From CAZDHT01 sp964505325 (GTDB taxonomy: Bacteria; Planctomycetota; PUPC01): 24,542 nt of DNA. The stretch is from assembly GCA_964505325.1 (NCBI GenBank), contig CAZDHT010000051.1, positions 1 through 24,542 on the forward strand, in the 5' to 3' direction. Position numbers and translations under genes: made by a program. This document shows positions 16,229-24,405 of the stretch, piece by piece (position 1 is the first letter of the stretch; every line of letters starts with the position of its first letter). The notes below the pieces were generated by a model. It did not search any database. It was not told the origin of the DNA and was given only the letters and a program-made list of their open reading frames with translations.

Positions 16229-19200
16229 TCACTTGCCCTCCGGTTTACCAGTGCCCCCGCCGCCCGTGCCGCCGGAGCCGTAGCAGGTGATACCCTTTCC
16301 GGTGGGCACCAGCAGGCTTCCATCCACCGTGACGAGCGGCCGGATCCGCTGCTGCATCAAGTTCTGATAGCGGCCGGTGAAGACGTCCGCGGGGAGCTTC
16401 TCCGACAGGAGTATCTTCCCGGACTTACCTTCGATCAACTGCATCTTGGGTTCGTAGGCGCGGCCCGTGTATTCCTGAAACATCAGGATCGCGTGTTCGA
16501 CGGTCGGGACCGCGGCGATGAATTGCACGTGGTAGCTGGACGACTTGGCCGCCACTTGAAGGTTGGTCTCGCCCAGCTTCTTGCCGCTCACCAGGTCCAG
16601 CCGGTGCAGGGCCAGGGTCCTTTCCTGCGTGTACTTGCGGCCCTGCCGGACGGTCTTGTAGGTCTGAGCCGGCACCAGCGCAAAGGTCTTCCCGATGACC
16701 GGCTGATAGATCATGTTGGTCCGGATGTAGCCGGTTTTGTTGCGGACGTAGCTGGCCACCGAGTAGCTCCACAGCCGCTTGCCGTTCTCGCCGTTGTACA
16801 ACAACAGGCCGTAGCCGTACTGGTTGCCCTTTCGGACGTACTTGGTCACCGCGATACGGTTGTCGGGGAGCAGTCGGGCGCTCAGTGGCTGCGAGGTTTG
16901 AACCTGCGCCCCGCCCTCTTTCGTCCGCCACAGTTGCTTGAAATCCGCCGCGCGGTGACAGAACAGGTTGTTCCCGTCAGTCAACAGGATCCGGTTCCGG
17001 GTCCGGTCATAGGTCGGATGCTGAGGGAACTGGCCGGGCAGCTTCTTCGTGTACAGGACTTTTCCGTTCAGGGCGCTGCTGTAGGCGGTGACCTCGTTGG
17101 GCTGGACGGTGGCCGCGACGACCACATCGCCCAGCACGCCGATAGACCCGCACGCGTAGCCGGCGCGCTTGACGCGCCACATGTCCTTGCCGGTCGCCGC
17201 GTCAATGCAGGCGAGCGTGCCGTCGGGGATGTAGTAGAAGATCCGCCCCCCCTCGGCGGCGAATACAGGGCGCTGGTTGACCGCCTGCCGCAGGCGATAG
17301 TCCTGCACGAACGCGCCGGCAAACCACTGCATCGGGTTGCGCGACGCGGGCCGGCTCCATTTCTTCGTCCACAACGGCCGCCCGCTGCCCACATCGAAGG
17401 CCATGATGCCGCGGGGGTGACACAGGGCGACGACGTTGCCCGAGCACACCACGATGGCACGGTACTTGCCGCGCGTCCAGGGAGACCGGCCCATCTCGAT
17501 GTCGCCCAGGCACCATTCCGTCCCGGCCTTCGCCGTCCACAGCGTCTGGCCGGTCGCCGTGTCGAACGCCCGAAGGGTGCTCACCTTGCCATAGTATTGA
17601 TACGGGGGCTGGCCGAGCGTCACCGTCACGGCCAGCCCGATGCCGCGATCGAAGCAGTTGTCGTCCGACACCACGGTGGCAAACACCTCCGCGGCCTTGC
17701 CGGCCTTCCACGCGAGCCGCATCGGAGGGAGAATGAGCGGCAGCACCCGTCCCAGAGCCGACGCCGCCTGCTTGATCTCCTTCAGTTGCATCAGCCGAGC
17801 GACCAGGTCGCCCCCCTTGACCAGCTTCGACTCCCAGGGGATGGAGACGAGAGAGTGCTTCTCTTTGATGTCTTTCAGCGCCAGCGCGGCGTAACGGTAT
17901 TGCGAGCTCTGGATGCAGTTGGCCAGAAGCATCGCGTAGGCTTCGCCCAACACCTCCGACCGGGGATAACGGAACGTGATGCTCCGCAGGAGCGTCTGCG
18001 CCCGCAGCGCGCCGAACTTCCCCTTCTCGACGATCCGGGCGATCTCCAGCAGGCAGTTGTCAGCCAACGAGCTGTGCGGGTGGTCGAGCTGTATCTTGCG
18101 GAGCGCCCCCTCGTCCCGCTCGCGGACGAACTTGTCGAACTGCGGTCTCAGTTTTGCGTCCACCCGAGCGTAGACCCCCTCGCCGTGCTTCTCGATCAGC
18201 TCCCGGATGCGATCCTGCGCCATCTGGCCGACGGGGACGCTCGACTCGTCATCCTCCAGCTTGACGCCGCCCATGTTCCGGGCAACCGCGAGGTACTCAT
18301 CCACCGAGTCCTGGTGCCTGCGGACGGCCGCCAGCGCCGCACCGCGCGCCAGGTGGAACCGGGCGCGGGCCTTCTCGTTGAAAATGTATTTCCGCGCCGC
18401 GTCGATGTGGGCCACGGCCTTCGCTCCGTCCACCTCGGACAGCTTGAGCCGGGTCTCGAACATCATCCGATGCAGACGCGACACCAGCGTCTTGTCCATC
18501 GGACGCTGCGTGCCGATGACCATCTCGGCCATCTGGAAGTCCTTGAGCGCGTCGGTGTATTTCTTGAGCTTCCCGTCTCGCGCCTTATCGGCCGACGCGT
18601 GGAGAAAGCTGAGGTCGCCCCGGTCGATCATCGGCTTGGCGACGCTGGGATGCTCCTTGATCTGCTTGCTCAGGTACGCGTAGGTCTCCTCGAACGAGAA
18701 ATAGCCGGTCGCGAACGCCCGGTTCGCCGCGATCAGCCGGCCGTCGCACGAGACGACGTTGCCCAATGGGAAACTGGTATTCGCCCCTGGAATCGTCTCC
18801 ATCCGGCGCGTCACCGCGCCGTCGAGGCGGACAACGCACAGCTTGCCCTTCGCCGGGATGAGGACGGAAGACTCCGTGATCACGGGCAGCCCCTGCGGCT
18901 CGAACATCCTGGGCATCGCCACCAGCCACCGAAGCAGGCCCGTCGTCGGGTCCATCGCGACCGTTTCCTCGGGTCCGACCAGGATGACGTCGCCGTTGTG
19001 CACGCCGGCGAAGTACGTGGACTTCCCGCGCGGGATTCGCTTCAGAATGGCGCCCGTCGCGCAGTCGAACACCAGCAGCTCATTCGAGTCCCACGCGGCG
19101 AGGTACAGCTTGCCGCCGGAGACGACCGGGAACCCGCCCTTCCAGCTCCCGGAATAGCTGTAGCGGGTGTAGCCGCCGAGCCGGTTGGTGGGCTGCTGAA

Positions 19201-20806
19201 CCCGGACGGCGCTTCGCGGGTACTTCGAGACCCAGCGGATCCGGCCCTCGCGAATGTCCACCGCCGCCACAGCTCCCATGCCCGTCGCCGCGTAGGCGAT
19301 GCCATCGGCGATCACGACCGGCTGCCCCAGCTTCGCAAGGAAGGTGTTGCGGCCATAGATGTTCATCTGCCGGACAGGGTCGGCGGCGAGGAAGACCTTC
19401 CAGGCGACTTTGCCGGTCGCGGCGTCCAGCGCGCACGCGTACATCTCGTTGCGATGGCAGGCCAGGCCGACGAGCCGGCCGTTCACGTGTTTGGGAGCCC
19501 AGGGGAAATAAGCCTGGCCCTCGAAGTCGCCGCCGTCCGGCATCTGCTTGAAGGACCACAGGCGCCGGCCGCTGCCGGTGTCAAACGCGCTCAGCGCCAG
19601 GTACGACTGGTATCCTTGGCCGAGGACCTCCACGGCAAACACCTTGCCGTCGCCGACCGTCGCGGTCGTCGCCCCCTGCCACTGGTACCACGTGGTCGCG
19701 ACCGTCCGATTATAGAAAGGAAATCCCATGACCCCAGGCTTTGGCACCGGCACCGGCGCGCTGGGCGGCCGGGTCAGCCACCGCTGGCGCCCGGTGATGT
19801 GGTCCAGCGCGAACAGGCCCTTCCCCGTGTTGATGTACACGACGCCCTCGGCGTCGCTCACCAGGAGAGGTGAGGCCTGCATCGCCAGCTTCATCGTCCC
19901 GTACGGGGAGTACATGTGGCGGTAGCGTGGGTCGATCTTCTTCGGCTTCGAATCGTCGCCGACCTGGACCGTCCACCGCCTCGACAGGTTGGGGCCGGCG
20001 TCCAGCATCGGCACGGCGTGGGCCAGGTGTCCGCCGGCGGACGGCCAGGCGATTCGCGCCGCGCGCGCCCCGACGACCGGGCCCCGCTTCAGGACGGCCT
20101 GAATGAAGGAGAGCGCATCCTCTTGGCGAGCGCCGACGCGCACCGTTCCCTTGAACCGAAGCTTCCGAAGTCGGTCGATAGCGGCCTTGGCGCCGTTCGC
20201 GTCGCCCAGCTTGGCCATGCAGAACCCCAGTCTGGCCAGCGCCACCGCGCGCAGGCGGGTCTCGGCCTCGGACGGAGCGCGGGCCCGGGGCCGCGAGACC
20301 AGCCGCTCCAACCGTGCCGCCGCGGCCGCGAAGCTGCCGCGGTCGATCAGCAGACTCGCCGATGCGTCCAACGCCACGCCCGCAAACGTTGTCGCCGGAT
20401 ACCGGGCGTCCACCTCGTCCAGCATGGCAATGTCTTGCCTGACCAGCCCCGCCTCGAGGAGCGCCCGCGCCTCCGGATCGTAACGCAGCCGATAGAACGC
20501 CAGGCCCTCGGGCGGCATGGCCAGGATCCGCTGGGTGATGTAATCGCGGACCGACATGTAAACCCGCCCGTCCACCGACCACACCGTGTCGCCCGCTTCC
20601 TCCACGATGGCCTCGAGCTTCTCCAGAGCCCGGTCCCACTTCGCCTCCTTGATCAACTCGTCGACCGACTCGAACCGGTCGCCCATGTCCGGCATGATGT
20701 CCAGCACCGCGTCCAAGTACCGGTTCTCCTGAGCGGGGGCCGCGCAAGTCCACGAAAGGACCAGCAACGCCGCCGCCAGGGCAGGTACGAGGTTCTCCCG
20801 TTTCAT
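16229..20806 (-). CDS. Very large secreted PQQ-like double beta-propeller protein with helical repeats
   Basis: This is a 1525-residue protein, first gene of the operon. Residues 1-26 form a signal peptide (LAAALLVLSWTCAAPA). Region order: helical/TPR-like about 30-260; a first PQQ-type propeller about 268-690 with blade signatures such as LFALDHITGRQRWL, LSAFDTGSGRRLWSF and CALDAATGKVAWK; TPR-like helices about 715-1050; a second propeller about 1060-1510 with LRAFDTATGQTLWTAKAG, IMAFDVGSGRPLWTKKW and LACIDAATGKDMWRVK; and a Gly-rich tail ending GGTGGGGTGKPEGK. The blades match the structural PQQ_2/BamB-like repeat. I see no evidence for bound quinone or dehydrogenase activity, so a scaffold or binding role is likelier. 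ATG 20804-20806 follows GGAGGAGAGG, and a promoter lies upstream. The stop is one base from the first toroid start. Confidence 0.88.
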   Translation of the reverse strand: MKRENLVPALAAALLVLSWTCAAPAQENRYLDAVLDIMPDMGDRFESVDELIKEAKWDRALEKLEAIVEEAGDTVWSVDGRVYMSVRDYITQRILAMPPEGLAFYRLRYDPEARALLEAGLVRQDIAMLDEVDARYPATTFAGVALDASASLLIDRGSFAAAAARLERLVSRPRARAPSEAETRLRAVALARLGFCMAKLGDANGAKAAIDRLRKLRFKGTVRVGARQEDALSFIQAVLKRGPVVGARAARIAWPSAGGHLAHAVPMLDAGPNLSRRWTVQVGDDSKPKKIDPRYRHMYSPYGTMKLAMQASPLLVSDAEGVVYINTGKGLFALDHITGRQRWLTRPPSAPVPVPKPGVMGFPFYNRTVATTWYQWQGATTATVGDGKVFAVEVLGQGYQSYLALSAFDTGSGRRLWSFKQMPDGGDFEGQAYFPWAPKHVNGRLVGLACHRNEMYACALDAATGKVAWKVFLAADPVRQMNIYGRNTFLAKLGQPVVIADGIAYAATGMGAVAAVDIREGRIRWVSKYPRSAVRVQQPTNRLGGYTRYSYSGSWKGGFPVVSGGKLYLAAWDSNELLVFDCATGAILKRIPRGKSTYFAGVHNGDVILVGPEETVAMDPTTGLLRWLVAMPRMFEPQGLPVITESSVLIPAKGKLCVVRLDGAVTRRMETIPGANTSFPLGNVVSCDGRLIAANRAFATGYFSFEETYAYLSKQIKEHPSVAKPMIDRGDLSFLHASADKARDGKLKKYTDALKDFQMAEMVIGTQRPMDKTLVSRLHRMMFETRLKLSEVDGAKAVAHIDAARKYIFNEKARARFHLARGAALAAVRRHQDSVDEYLAVARNMGGVKLEDDESSVPVGQMAQDRIRELIEKHGEGVYARVDAKLRPQFDKFVRERDEGALRKIQLDHPHSSLADNCLLEIARIVEKGKFGALRAQTLLRSITFRYPRSEVLGEAYAMLLANCIQSSQYRYAALALKDIKEKHSLVSIPWESKLVKGGDLVARLMQLKEIKQAASALGRVLPLILPPMRLAWKAGKAAEVFATVVSDDNCFDRGIGLAVTVTLGQPPYQYYGKVSTLRAFDTATGQTLWTAKAGTEWCLGDIEMGRSPWTRGKYRAIVVCSGNVVALCHPRGIMAFDVGSGRPLWTKKWSRPASRNPMQWFAGAFVQDYRLRQAVNQRPVFAAEGGRIFYYIPDGTLACIDAATGKDMWRVKRAGYACGSIGVLGDVVVAATVQPNEVTAYSSALNGKVLYTKKLPGQFPQHPTYDRTRNRILLTDGNNLFCHRAADFKQLWRTKEGGAQVQTSQPLSARLLPDNRIAVTKYVRKGNQYGYGLLLYNGENGKRLWSYSVASYVRNKTGYIRTNMIYQPVIGKTFALVPAQTYKTVRQGRKYTQERTLALHRLDLVSGKKLGETNLQVAAKSSSYHVQFIAAVPTVEHAILMFQEYTGRAYEPKMQLIEGKSGKILLSEKLPADVFTGRYQNLMQQRIRPLVTVDGSLLVPTGKGITCYGSGGTGGGGTGKPEGK

Positions 20807-20862
20807 CCTCTCCTCCAGGGACCGGTCACAAGCACAGGGTGCAAAACTGCTATTATCGCCTG

Positions 20863-20891
20863 ATTCTACACTATTTGGGAGATCCGTTCAA
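20863..20891 (-). promoter_or_regulatory. Putative sigma70-type promoter of the long minus-strand operon
   Basis: On the minus strand TTGAAC (20886-20891) and TAGAAT (20863-20868) are separated by 17 bp, five of six matches to consensus in each box. Transcription would start near 20856, leaving a leader of about 50 nt before the propeller gene. No other convincing promoter is seen in the operon's gaps, which supports one long transcript. Confidence 0.6.
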
Positions 20892-21213
20892 CGCCTTCTC
20901 TCGCCGGCTGACTGTGTATGATGCCCCTTGCAGTGACGGGACTTCCCTAGTACGATACATGGGCTCCTGATCTTACTGCCACGTTATTGACAAAATGAAG
21001 CGGGAAAGCGGAAAGCGGGAAAGCGGGGACAGATAACTTTTTTCGCCGGGCCAATCCGCTCCGCGCAATGCTCGTCCATTGTCCGGCGAAAGAAAGTTAT
21101 CTGTCCCCGGTTTCCAAGGGTCCTGACACCTTGTGCCCAAAAGGGCCGTTCAATTCATGGCTCCAGGTGACGTCAAAAACCACTCTCAGAAGCCCGCCAA
21201 CACCGGTGTGGAC
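20892..21213. other. Intergenic region between divergent transcription units
   Basis: Beyond the operon promoter I see no coding potential here. The stretch 20892-20990 shows nothing convincing. A TTGACA at 20987-20992 lacks a -10 box at a usable distance. From 20999 to 21023 there is an AG-rich tract of GCGGGAAA/GCGGAAA units, followed by the 21024-21109 inverted repeat. The remainder leads to the acetyltransferase, whose start could lie as early as 21133. Confidence 0.6.
21024..21109. mobile_element. MITE/REP-like element: 26/27-bp inverted repeats around a 33-bp loop
   Basis: The left arm (21024-21049) begins CGGGGACAGATAACTTTTTT and ends CGCCGG. The right arm (21083-21109) is its reverse complement except for one extra base in the T run. 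The ends with GGGGACAGATAACTT resemble short non-autonomous repeats associated with REP-associated tyrosine transposases (Y1_Tnp) in other bacteria; that link is from memory. No transposase is in the window. It could also act as a bidirectional transcription barrier between the divergent units. Confidence 0.65.
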
Positions 21214-21756
21214 ATGATACGGGACGACCTCGACGGCGTGCCCGATTATGCTCTCCCCGAGGGCTTCTCGATGCGGAATTTCCGCCCCGGCGACGAGGAG
21301 AGCTGGATCGCCATACACCGGAATGCCGATGAGTTCCTGGACGTCACCCGAGCGACCTTCGACGAGGCGTTCGGATACGACCCCGAGGCATTGAAGAACC
21401 GCTGCTTCTTTCTGGCCGCGCCGGACGGACACGACGTCGGCACGGGGACCGCGTGGTACTGCACGCGCCGCGGGCTCCCATACGGCCGCGTGCACTGGAT
21501 CTGCATGGTGAAGGAATACCAGGGCCGCGGCCTCGCCAAGCCCCTGCTCTCGACCGTGATGAAGCGGCTGGCTCGGTCGCACGATCGCGGCTTTCTCGAC
21601 ACATCGACGGGCCGGATCCCCGCGATCAGCCTGTACCTGAAGTTCGGCTTTGTGCCGATCATAGACTCCCACGAAGCAGCCGAGGCGTGGCGTTACGTCG
21701 CGACCAGACTGTCGCACCCCGCGCTGGAGCGCATACGTTTCGAGTCTGGGTTCTGA
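21214..21756 (+). CDS. GNAT-family N-acetyltransferase
   Basis: This is a 180-residue cytosolic protein that transfers an acyl group from acetyl-CoA to an unknown amine. GNAT landmarks: FSMRNFRPGDEESWIAIH (18-35) as the first strand and helix, GTGTAWY in the central sheet, ICMVKEYQGRGLAKPLLSTV (96-115) as motif A with the pyrophosphate-binding QGRGLA, and AISLYLKFGFVP (137-148) as motif B. The start ATG 21214 is chosen because relatives begin close to the PEGFSMR segment. GTG 21133 and ATG 21157 are in frame and would add up to 27 residues of poor-looking sequence; none of the three has a strong ribosome binding site. It is followed after 59 bp by the protease gene on the same strand. The substrate cannot be inferred. 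Confidence 0.85.
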   Translation: MIRDDLDGVPDYALPEGFSMRNFRPGDEESWIAIHRNADEFLDVTRATFDEAFGYDPEALKNRCFFLAAPDGHDVGTGTAWYCTRRGLPYGRVHWICMVKEYQGRGLAKPLLSTVMKRLARSHDRGFLDTSTGRIPAISLYLKFGFVPIIDSHEAAEAWRYVATRLSHPALERIRFESGF

Positions 21757-21804
21757 GCTTCCGGCTCCGGGTCCGGGAAACCGGGTCCGCGAGACTGGGG
21801 ACGC

Positions 21805-21810
21805 AGGAGG
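21805..21810 (+). promoter_or_regulatory. Ribosome binding site deciding the protease start
   Basis: AGGAGG lies 5 nt before GTG 21816-21818. The reading frame stays open far upstream across the acetyltransferase gene, so this site is what places the start. Confidence 0.75.
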
Positions 21811-21815
21811 TCCTG

Positions 21816-22709
21816 GTGGGTCGTTCGTTCCTCATTTGCCGTATTGGCGGCGTGCCCATCCGCGTCCACTGGGCGTTTCTGTTCCTGCCGATTTACTTCC
21901 TCTACGGCCCCGCCATCGCCCGAGACTCCGCCTGGCTGCTTCTGAGCCTGGCCGCGCTGGCCTCGCTGGTGATCGCGGTGATCTGCCACGAGCTGGCCCA
22001 CGCGATGAGCGGCCGCGCCCTGGGGGCGCGCGTCCACGAGATTGTCCTCTGGCCGCTCGGCGGGTTCACCCGGCTCTCGGACATGCCCCCCACGCCGCAG
22101 GCGCAGATCCTGCTCTCGCTGTCCGGCCCGGTGTGTAATCTGGCGCTGTGGGGCGTGTTCTACGCGCTATGGCGCGCCCTTGGCGTCCAAGCCTGGTACG
22201 TCCACGTGTTCGCCTCCTGGAATCTCCTGCTGGGCCTGTTCAACCTCGTGCCGGCGCCGCCCCTGGACGGCGGCGAGGCGCTCCGCGCCGCTCTGCACGC
22301 CGGGCTCGGGCGCCCCCGGGGCGACCTGTGGGCCGGGCGCGTCGGCCTGGGGGCTGCGGCGGGCGTCGTCCTCCTCGGCATTGCGTGGCACAGCGTGCTG
22401 ATTGTCATCATCGGCGTGATGTGCGGCGCGTTCTCATGGAATCTGCTGCGGGCGAACCGCTTCGCCGCGCACTCGCCCCGCCCTCGCGTTCCGAGGTCGG
22501 GGGACTTCCGCGTCTGGCGTCTGCCGAAGCAGGAGCTCGACGGCGAGATCAAGCGCAAGCACAAGGCCAAGAGATCGAGCCGCGAGATGCGACAGAAGGT
22601 GGACGAACTCCTGAAGCAAATCAGCGAGAAGGGCATGGATTCCCTCAGCGAACAGGACCGCGCATTCCTGAAGCGCGCCAGCGAACAGATCCGCGGACAC
22701 CGGGGCTAG
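21816..22709 (+). CDS. Site-2-type zinc metalloprotease (M50 family) with rhomboid-style C-terminal tail
   Basis: This is a 297-residue intramembrane metalloprotease. The N-terminal segment GGVPIRVHWAFLFLPIYFL (11-29) is the usual first strand and helix. The zinc site is HELAH (58-62) in the second helix. The third ligand region is NLVPAPPLDGG (143-153), and SLSGPVCNLALWG (101-113) is the conserved GP.xN segment. There are about six hydrophobic segments in all. Such enzymes cut membrane-embedded anti-sigma factors or other substrates; the substrate is unknown here, and no PDZ or CBS domain is present. After residue 235 comes a basic, soluble tail, KVDELLKQISEKGMDSLSEQ (261-280) then DRAFLKRAS, resembling the C-terminal DUF6576-type tail of bacterial rhomboid proteins. 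The start is GTG with AGGAGG upstream. Confidence 0.9.
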   Translation: MGRSFLICRIGGVPIRVHWAFLFLPIYFLYGPAIARDSAWLLLSLAALASLVIAVICHELAHAMSGRALGARVHEIVLWPLGGFTRLSDMPPTPQAQILLSLSGPVCNLALWGVFYALWRALGVQAWYVHVFASWNLLLGLFNLVPAPPLDGGEALRAALHAGLGRPRGDLWAGRVGLGAAAGVVLLGIAWHSVLIVIIGVMCGAFSWNLLRANRFAAHSPRPRVPRSGDFRVWRLPKQELDGEIKRKHKAKRSSREMRQKVDELLKQISEKGMDSLSEQDRAFLKRASEQIRGHRG

Positions 22710-22772
22710 TCTGTAATTCGGAGCCGGGTTCCGCCGAAACATCCATAGCTTGGGAACGCGCAGGAGGCGGGT

Positions 22773-22801
22773 TTGACACCCGCTCGCTGGGCTCCTATAA
22801 T
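22773..22801 (+). promoter_or_regulatory. Consensus sigma70 promoter of the HEAT-repeat gene
   Basis: Perfect TTGACA (22773-22778) and perfect TATAAT (22796-22801) are separated by exactly 17 bp, an ideal housekeeping promoter and striking in such GC-rich DNA. Transcription should start near 22808, giving a leader of about 32 nt that ends in GAAGGA before ATG 22840. This predicts strong constitutive expression of the HEAT gene independent of the protease gene. Confidence 0.88.
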
Positions 22802-22839
22802 GCGGCGCGCAAACCCCATTTGTTTGAAGGAACGACCAG

Positions 22840-24405
22840 ATGAACATTTCGCTTTTCAGTGACTGGCTGGAAGAGCGCCTCTTCGGGGAAGGCAACCTCG
22901 CTCATCTTGTCGCGGACATCGTTGACGAAGCGATGGCGCGCGACACGCCCGGCGAGTTCACGCCATCCGAGAAGGTGGACGAAGGTCTGCTCGAATCCGC
23001 CCTGGGGGCCGCGGAGAACGAGGATGAGATCCTGCGCGCCCGCACCGCCGTTGTGCTGGGTCGGCTCGGATACGTGGGCGCCGCGCCCGGCCTCGACGAA
23101 GCCCGGAACTGCGGGGACACGTCTGTCGCCAGGGCGGCGGCGATCTGCCTGGCCCGCCTGCGCGGAGCGGACGAAGAGCTTCTCGCGGCTCTTGTCGAAA
23201 CCGTCGAGGACCCCACCGAATCGCGCGAGATTCGCTCCGCCGCCGCCGTGACCATCGCCCGGATGAACACCGCTTCGACGACGCAGACGTTGGCCCGCAT
23301 CGCACGGGCCGAGGACCCCGACCTCGCGCAGTATGGCATCGAGGGGCTCGGACACGTCAAGCCGGAGCCCGCGTCGGCAGAGGAAGGAGTCACGCTCCAG
23401 GCGCTCCTGGCCGCGCTACAGAGCAAGGACCCGATGCTCCGATTCCCCGCAGTGGAAGCGCTGGGCGACTTCGGCGACGGCCGGGCCATCAAGCCGCTGG
23501 AGATGATCCTCATCGAAAAAGATCCGTCCATTCGCCGCCGGTCGCTCTTCGCGCTCGCCAAGCTCGGCGCCGACAGCGCCAAGGCCCCCCTCACCCGCAT
23601 GCTCCGCGACTTCTCCATCCCCGCCCGCTGGGAGATCGTCGATCTCCTCGGCGAGCACTACGGCGAATCCATGGTCGATGCGCTCGCACTTGCCGGGCAG
23701 GACCGCGATGCGGAGATCCGAGACCACGTGGTGGCGGCGCTCGGCAAGATGGACGGCCCCGAATCGCTTCGTATCCTCCAAAAGATGGCGAACGAGGACG
23801 CGGACAACTTCGTCAGAGAGCAGGCCCTCGGCGCCCTGGCGCGGCGCGGAGCGGACCTGGCGGCGGCGCACCCGCCCCCGACCCCGGCAGCGGCTCCAGC
23901 AGCGGCGCCTACTCCGCAGCCCGAGGCCGTGGCTGAACCTGCCGCGGCAGCGGCGGCCCGGCCCGCGCGGGCGGGCAAGCTCCAGCCGCTGTATGGCGGG
24001 GCCCCGCCTCCGCCGCCCGAGCCGCATCGCGAATCCGGCAACGTCATTGAACGGGCCCTGGAATCGATGGAATGCACCTGGTGGGTCGACTCGCAGGGAT
24101 ACCAGGTCCAGGTCCCGCACGGCAAGAAGAAGGAGAAGGTGGCGGTCCTGATGGGCGAAGTGGACTTCGAGGAGTCGCCCATCTACCGGTTCGTGGTCAG
24201 TTGCGGCCCGGCCCAGGGCGCGGCGCTCGAGGCCGCCCTGCGGAACAACCGGCACCTGGACTACGGGGCGCTCGCCATCGCCGACGTGGCCGGCGGATCG
24301 GTCCTCGTGCTGACCGACACCCTGCTGGCCGGCGCCGCCACCCCGGCCAGCGTCCGCAAGACCCTCACCTCGCTCGCCTCCGCCGCCGGCCAGCTCAGAG
24401 GGTAG
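22840..24405 (+). CDS. HEAT-repeat protein with Pro/Ala linker and YbjN/CesT-like C-terminal domain
   Basis: This is a 521-residue protein without signal peptide or membrane helix, so probably cytosolic. Residues about 48-338 are HEAT/Armadillo-type helical pairs spaced about 30 residues apart (ARTAVVLGRLGYVGAAPGL; RFPAVEALGDFGDGRAIKPL; RRRSLFALAKLGADSAKAPL; VREQALGALARRGA). Residues about 343-395 are a flexible Pro/Ala-rich linker. Residues about 400-515 form a compact alpha/beta domain: IERALESMECTWWVDSQGY, VAVLMGEVDFEESPIYRFVV, ALRNNRHLDYGALAIADV, then VLVLTDTLLAGAATP. This resembles the YbjN/CesT-like chaperone fold. HEAT scaffolds bind partners, and CesT-like domains act as secretion-type chaperones or dimerisation modules; a role as an adaptor or chaperone is inferred. 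It has its own strong promoter and a clear GAAGGA ribosome binding site. Confidence 0.87.
   Translation: MNISLFSDWLEERLFGEGNLAHLVADIVDEAMARDTPGEFTPSEKVDEGLLESALGAAENEDEILRARTAVVLGRLGYVGAAPGLDEARNCGDTSVARAAAICLARLRGADEELLAALVETVEDPTESREIRSAAAVTIARMNTASTTQTLARIARAEDPDLAQYGIEGLGHVKPEPASAEEGVTLQALLAALQSKDPMLRFPAVEALGDFGDGRAIKPLEMILIEKDPSIRRRSLFALAKLGADSAKAPLTRMLRDFSIPARWEIVDLLGEHYGESMVDALALAGQDRDAEIRDHVVAALGKMDGPESLRILQKMANEDADNFVREQALGALARRGADLAAAHPPPTPAAAPAAAPTPQPEAVAEPAAAAAARPARAGKLQPLYGGAPPPPPEPHRESGNVIERALESMECTWWVDSQGYQVQVPHGKKKEKVAVLMGEVDFEESPIYRFVVSCGPAQGAALEAALRNNRHLDYGALAIADVAGGSVLVLTDTLLAGAATPASVRKTLTSLASAAGQLRG

Noticed and set aside
15984..16323. Longer start for the first toroid gene (position 16323)
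   Set aside because: It would overlap the propeller gene by 32 codons and put a charged, Cys- and Pro-rich segment before the signal peptide. GTG at 16225-16227 has a ribosome binding site and sits one base after the preceding stop.
16076..19873. A 1265-codon open frame on the plus strand opposite the propeller and toroid genes
   Set aside because: It is the antisense shadow of GC-rich coding sequence. It lacks domain texture, is rich in Arg, His, Pro and Gly, and crosses two real genes whose minus-strand products have signal peptides and clear folds.
16229..20806. PQQ-dependent dehydrogenase
   Set aside because: The blades are of the BamB/PQQ_2 structural type and no dehydrogenase active-site signature or cytochrome domain is visible.
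20917..21015. Promoter for the acetyltransferase (TATGAT at 20917-20922, TTGACA at 20987-20992)
   Set aside because: The TATGAT lacks a -35 at 16-18 bp and TTGACA lacks a -10 at a usable distance; neither forms a convincing pair.
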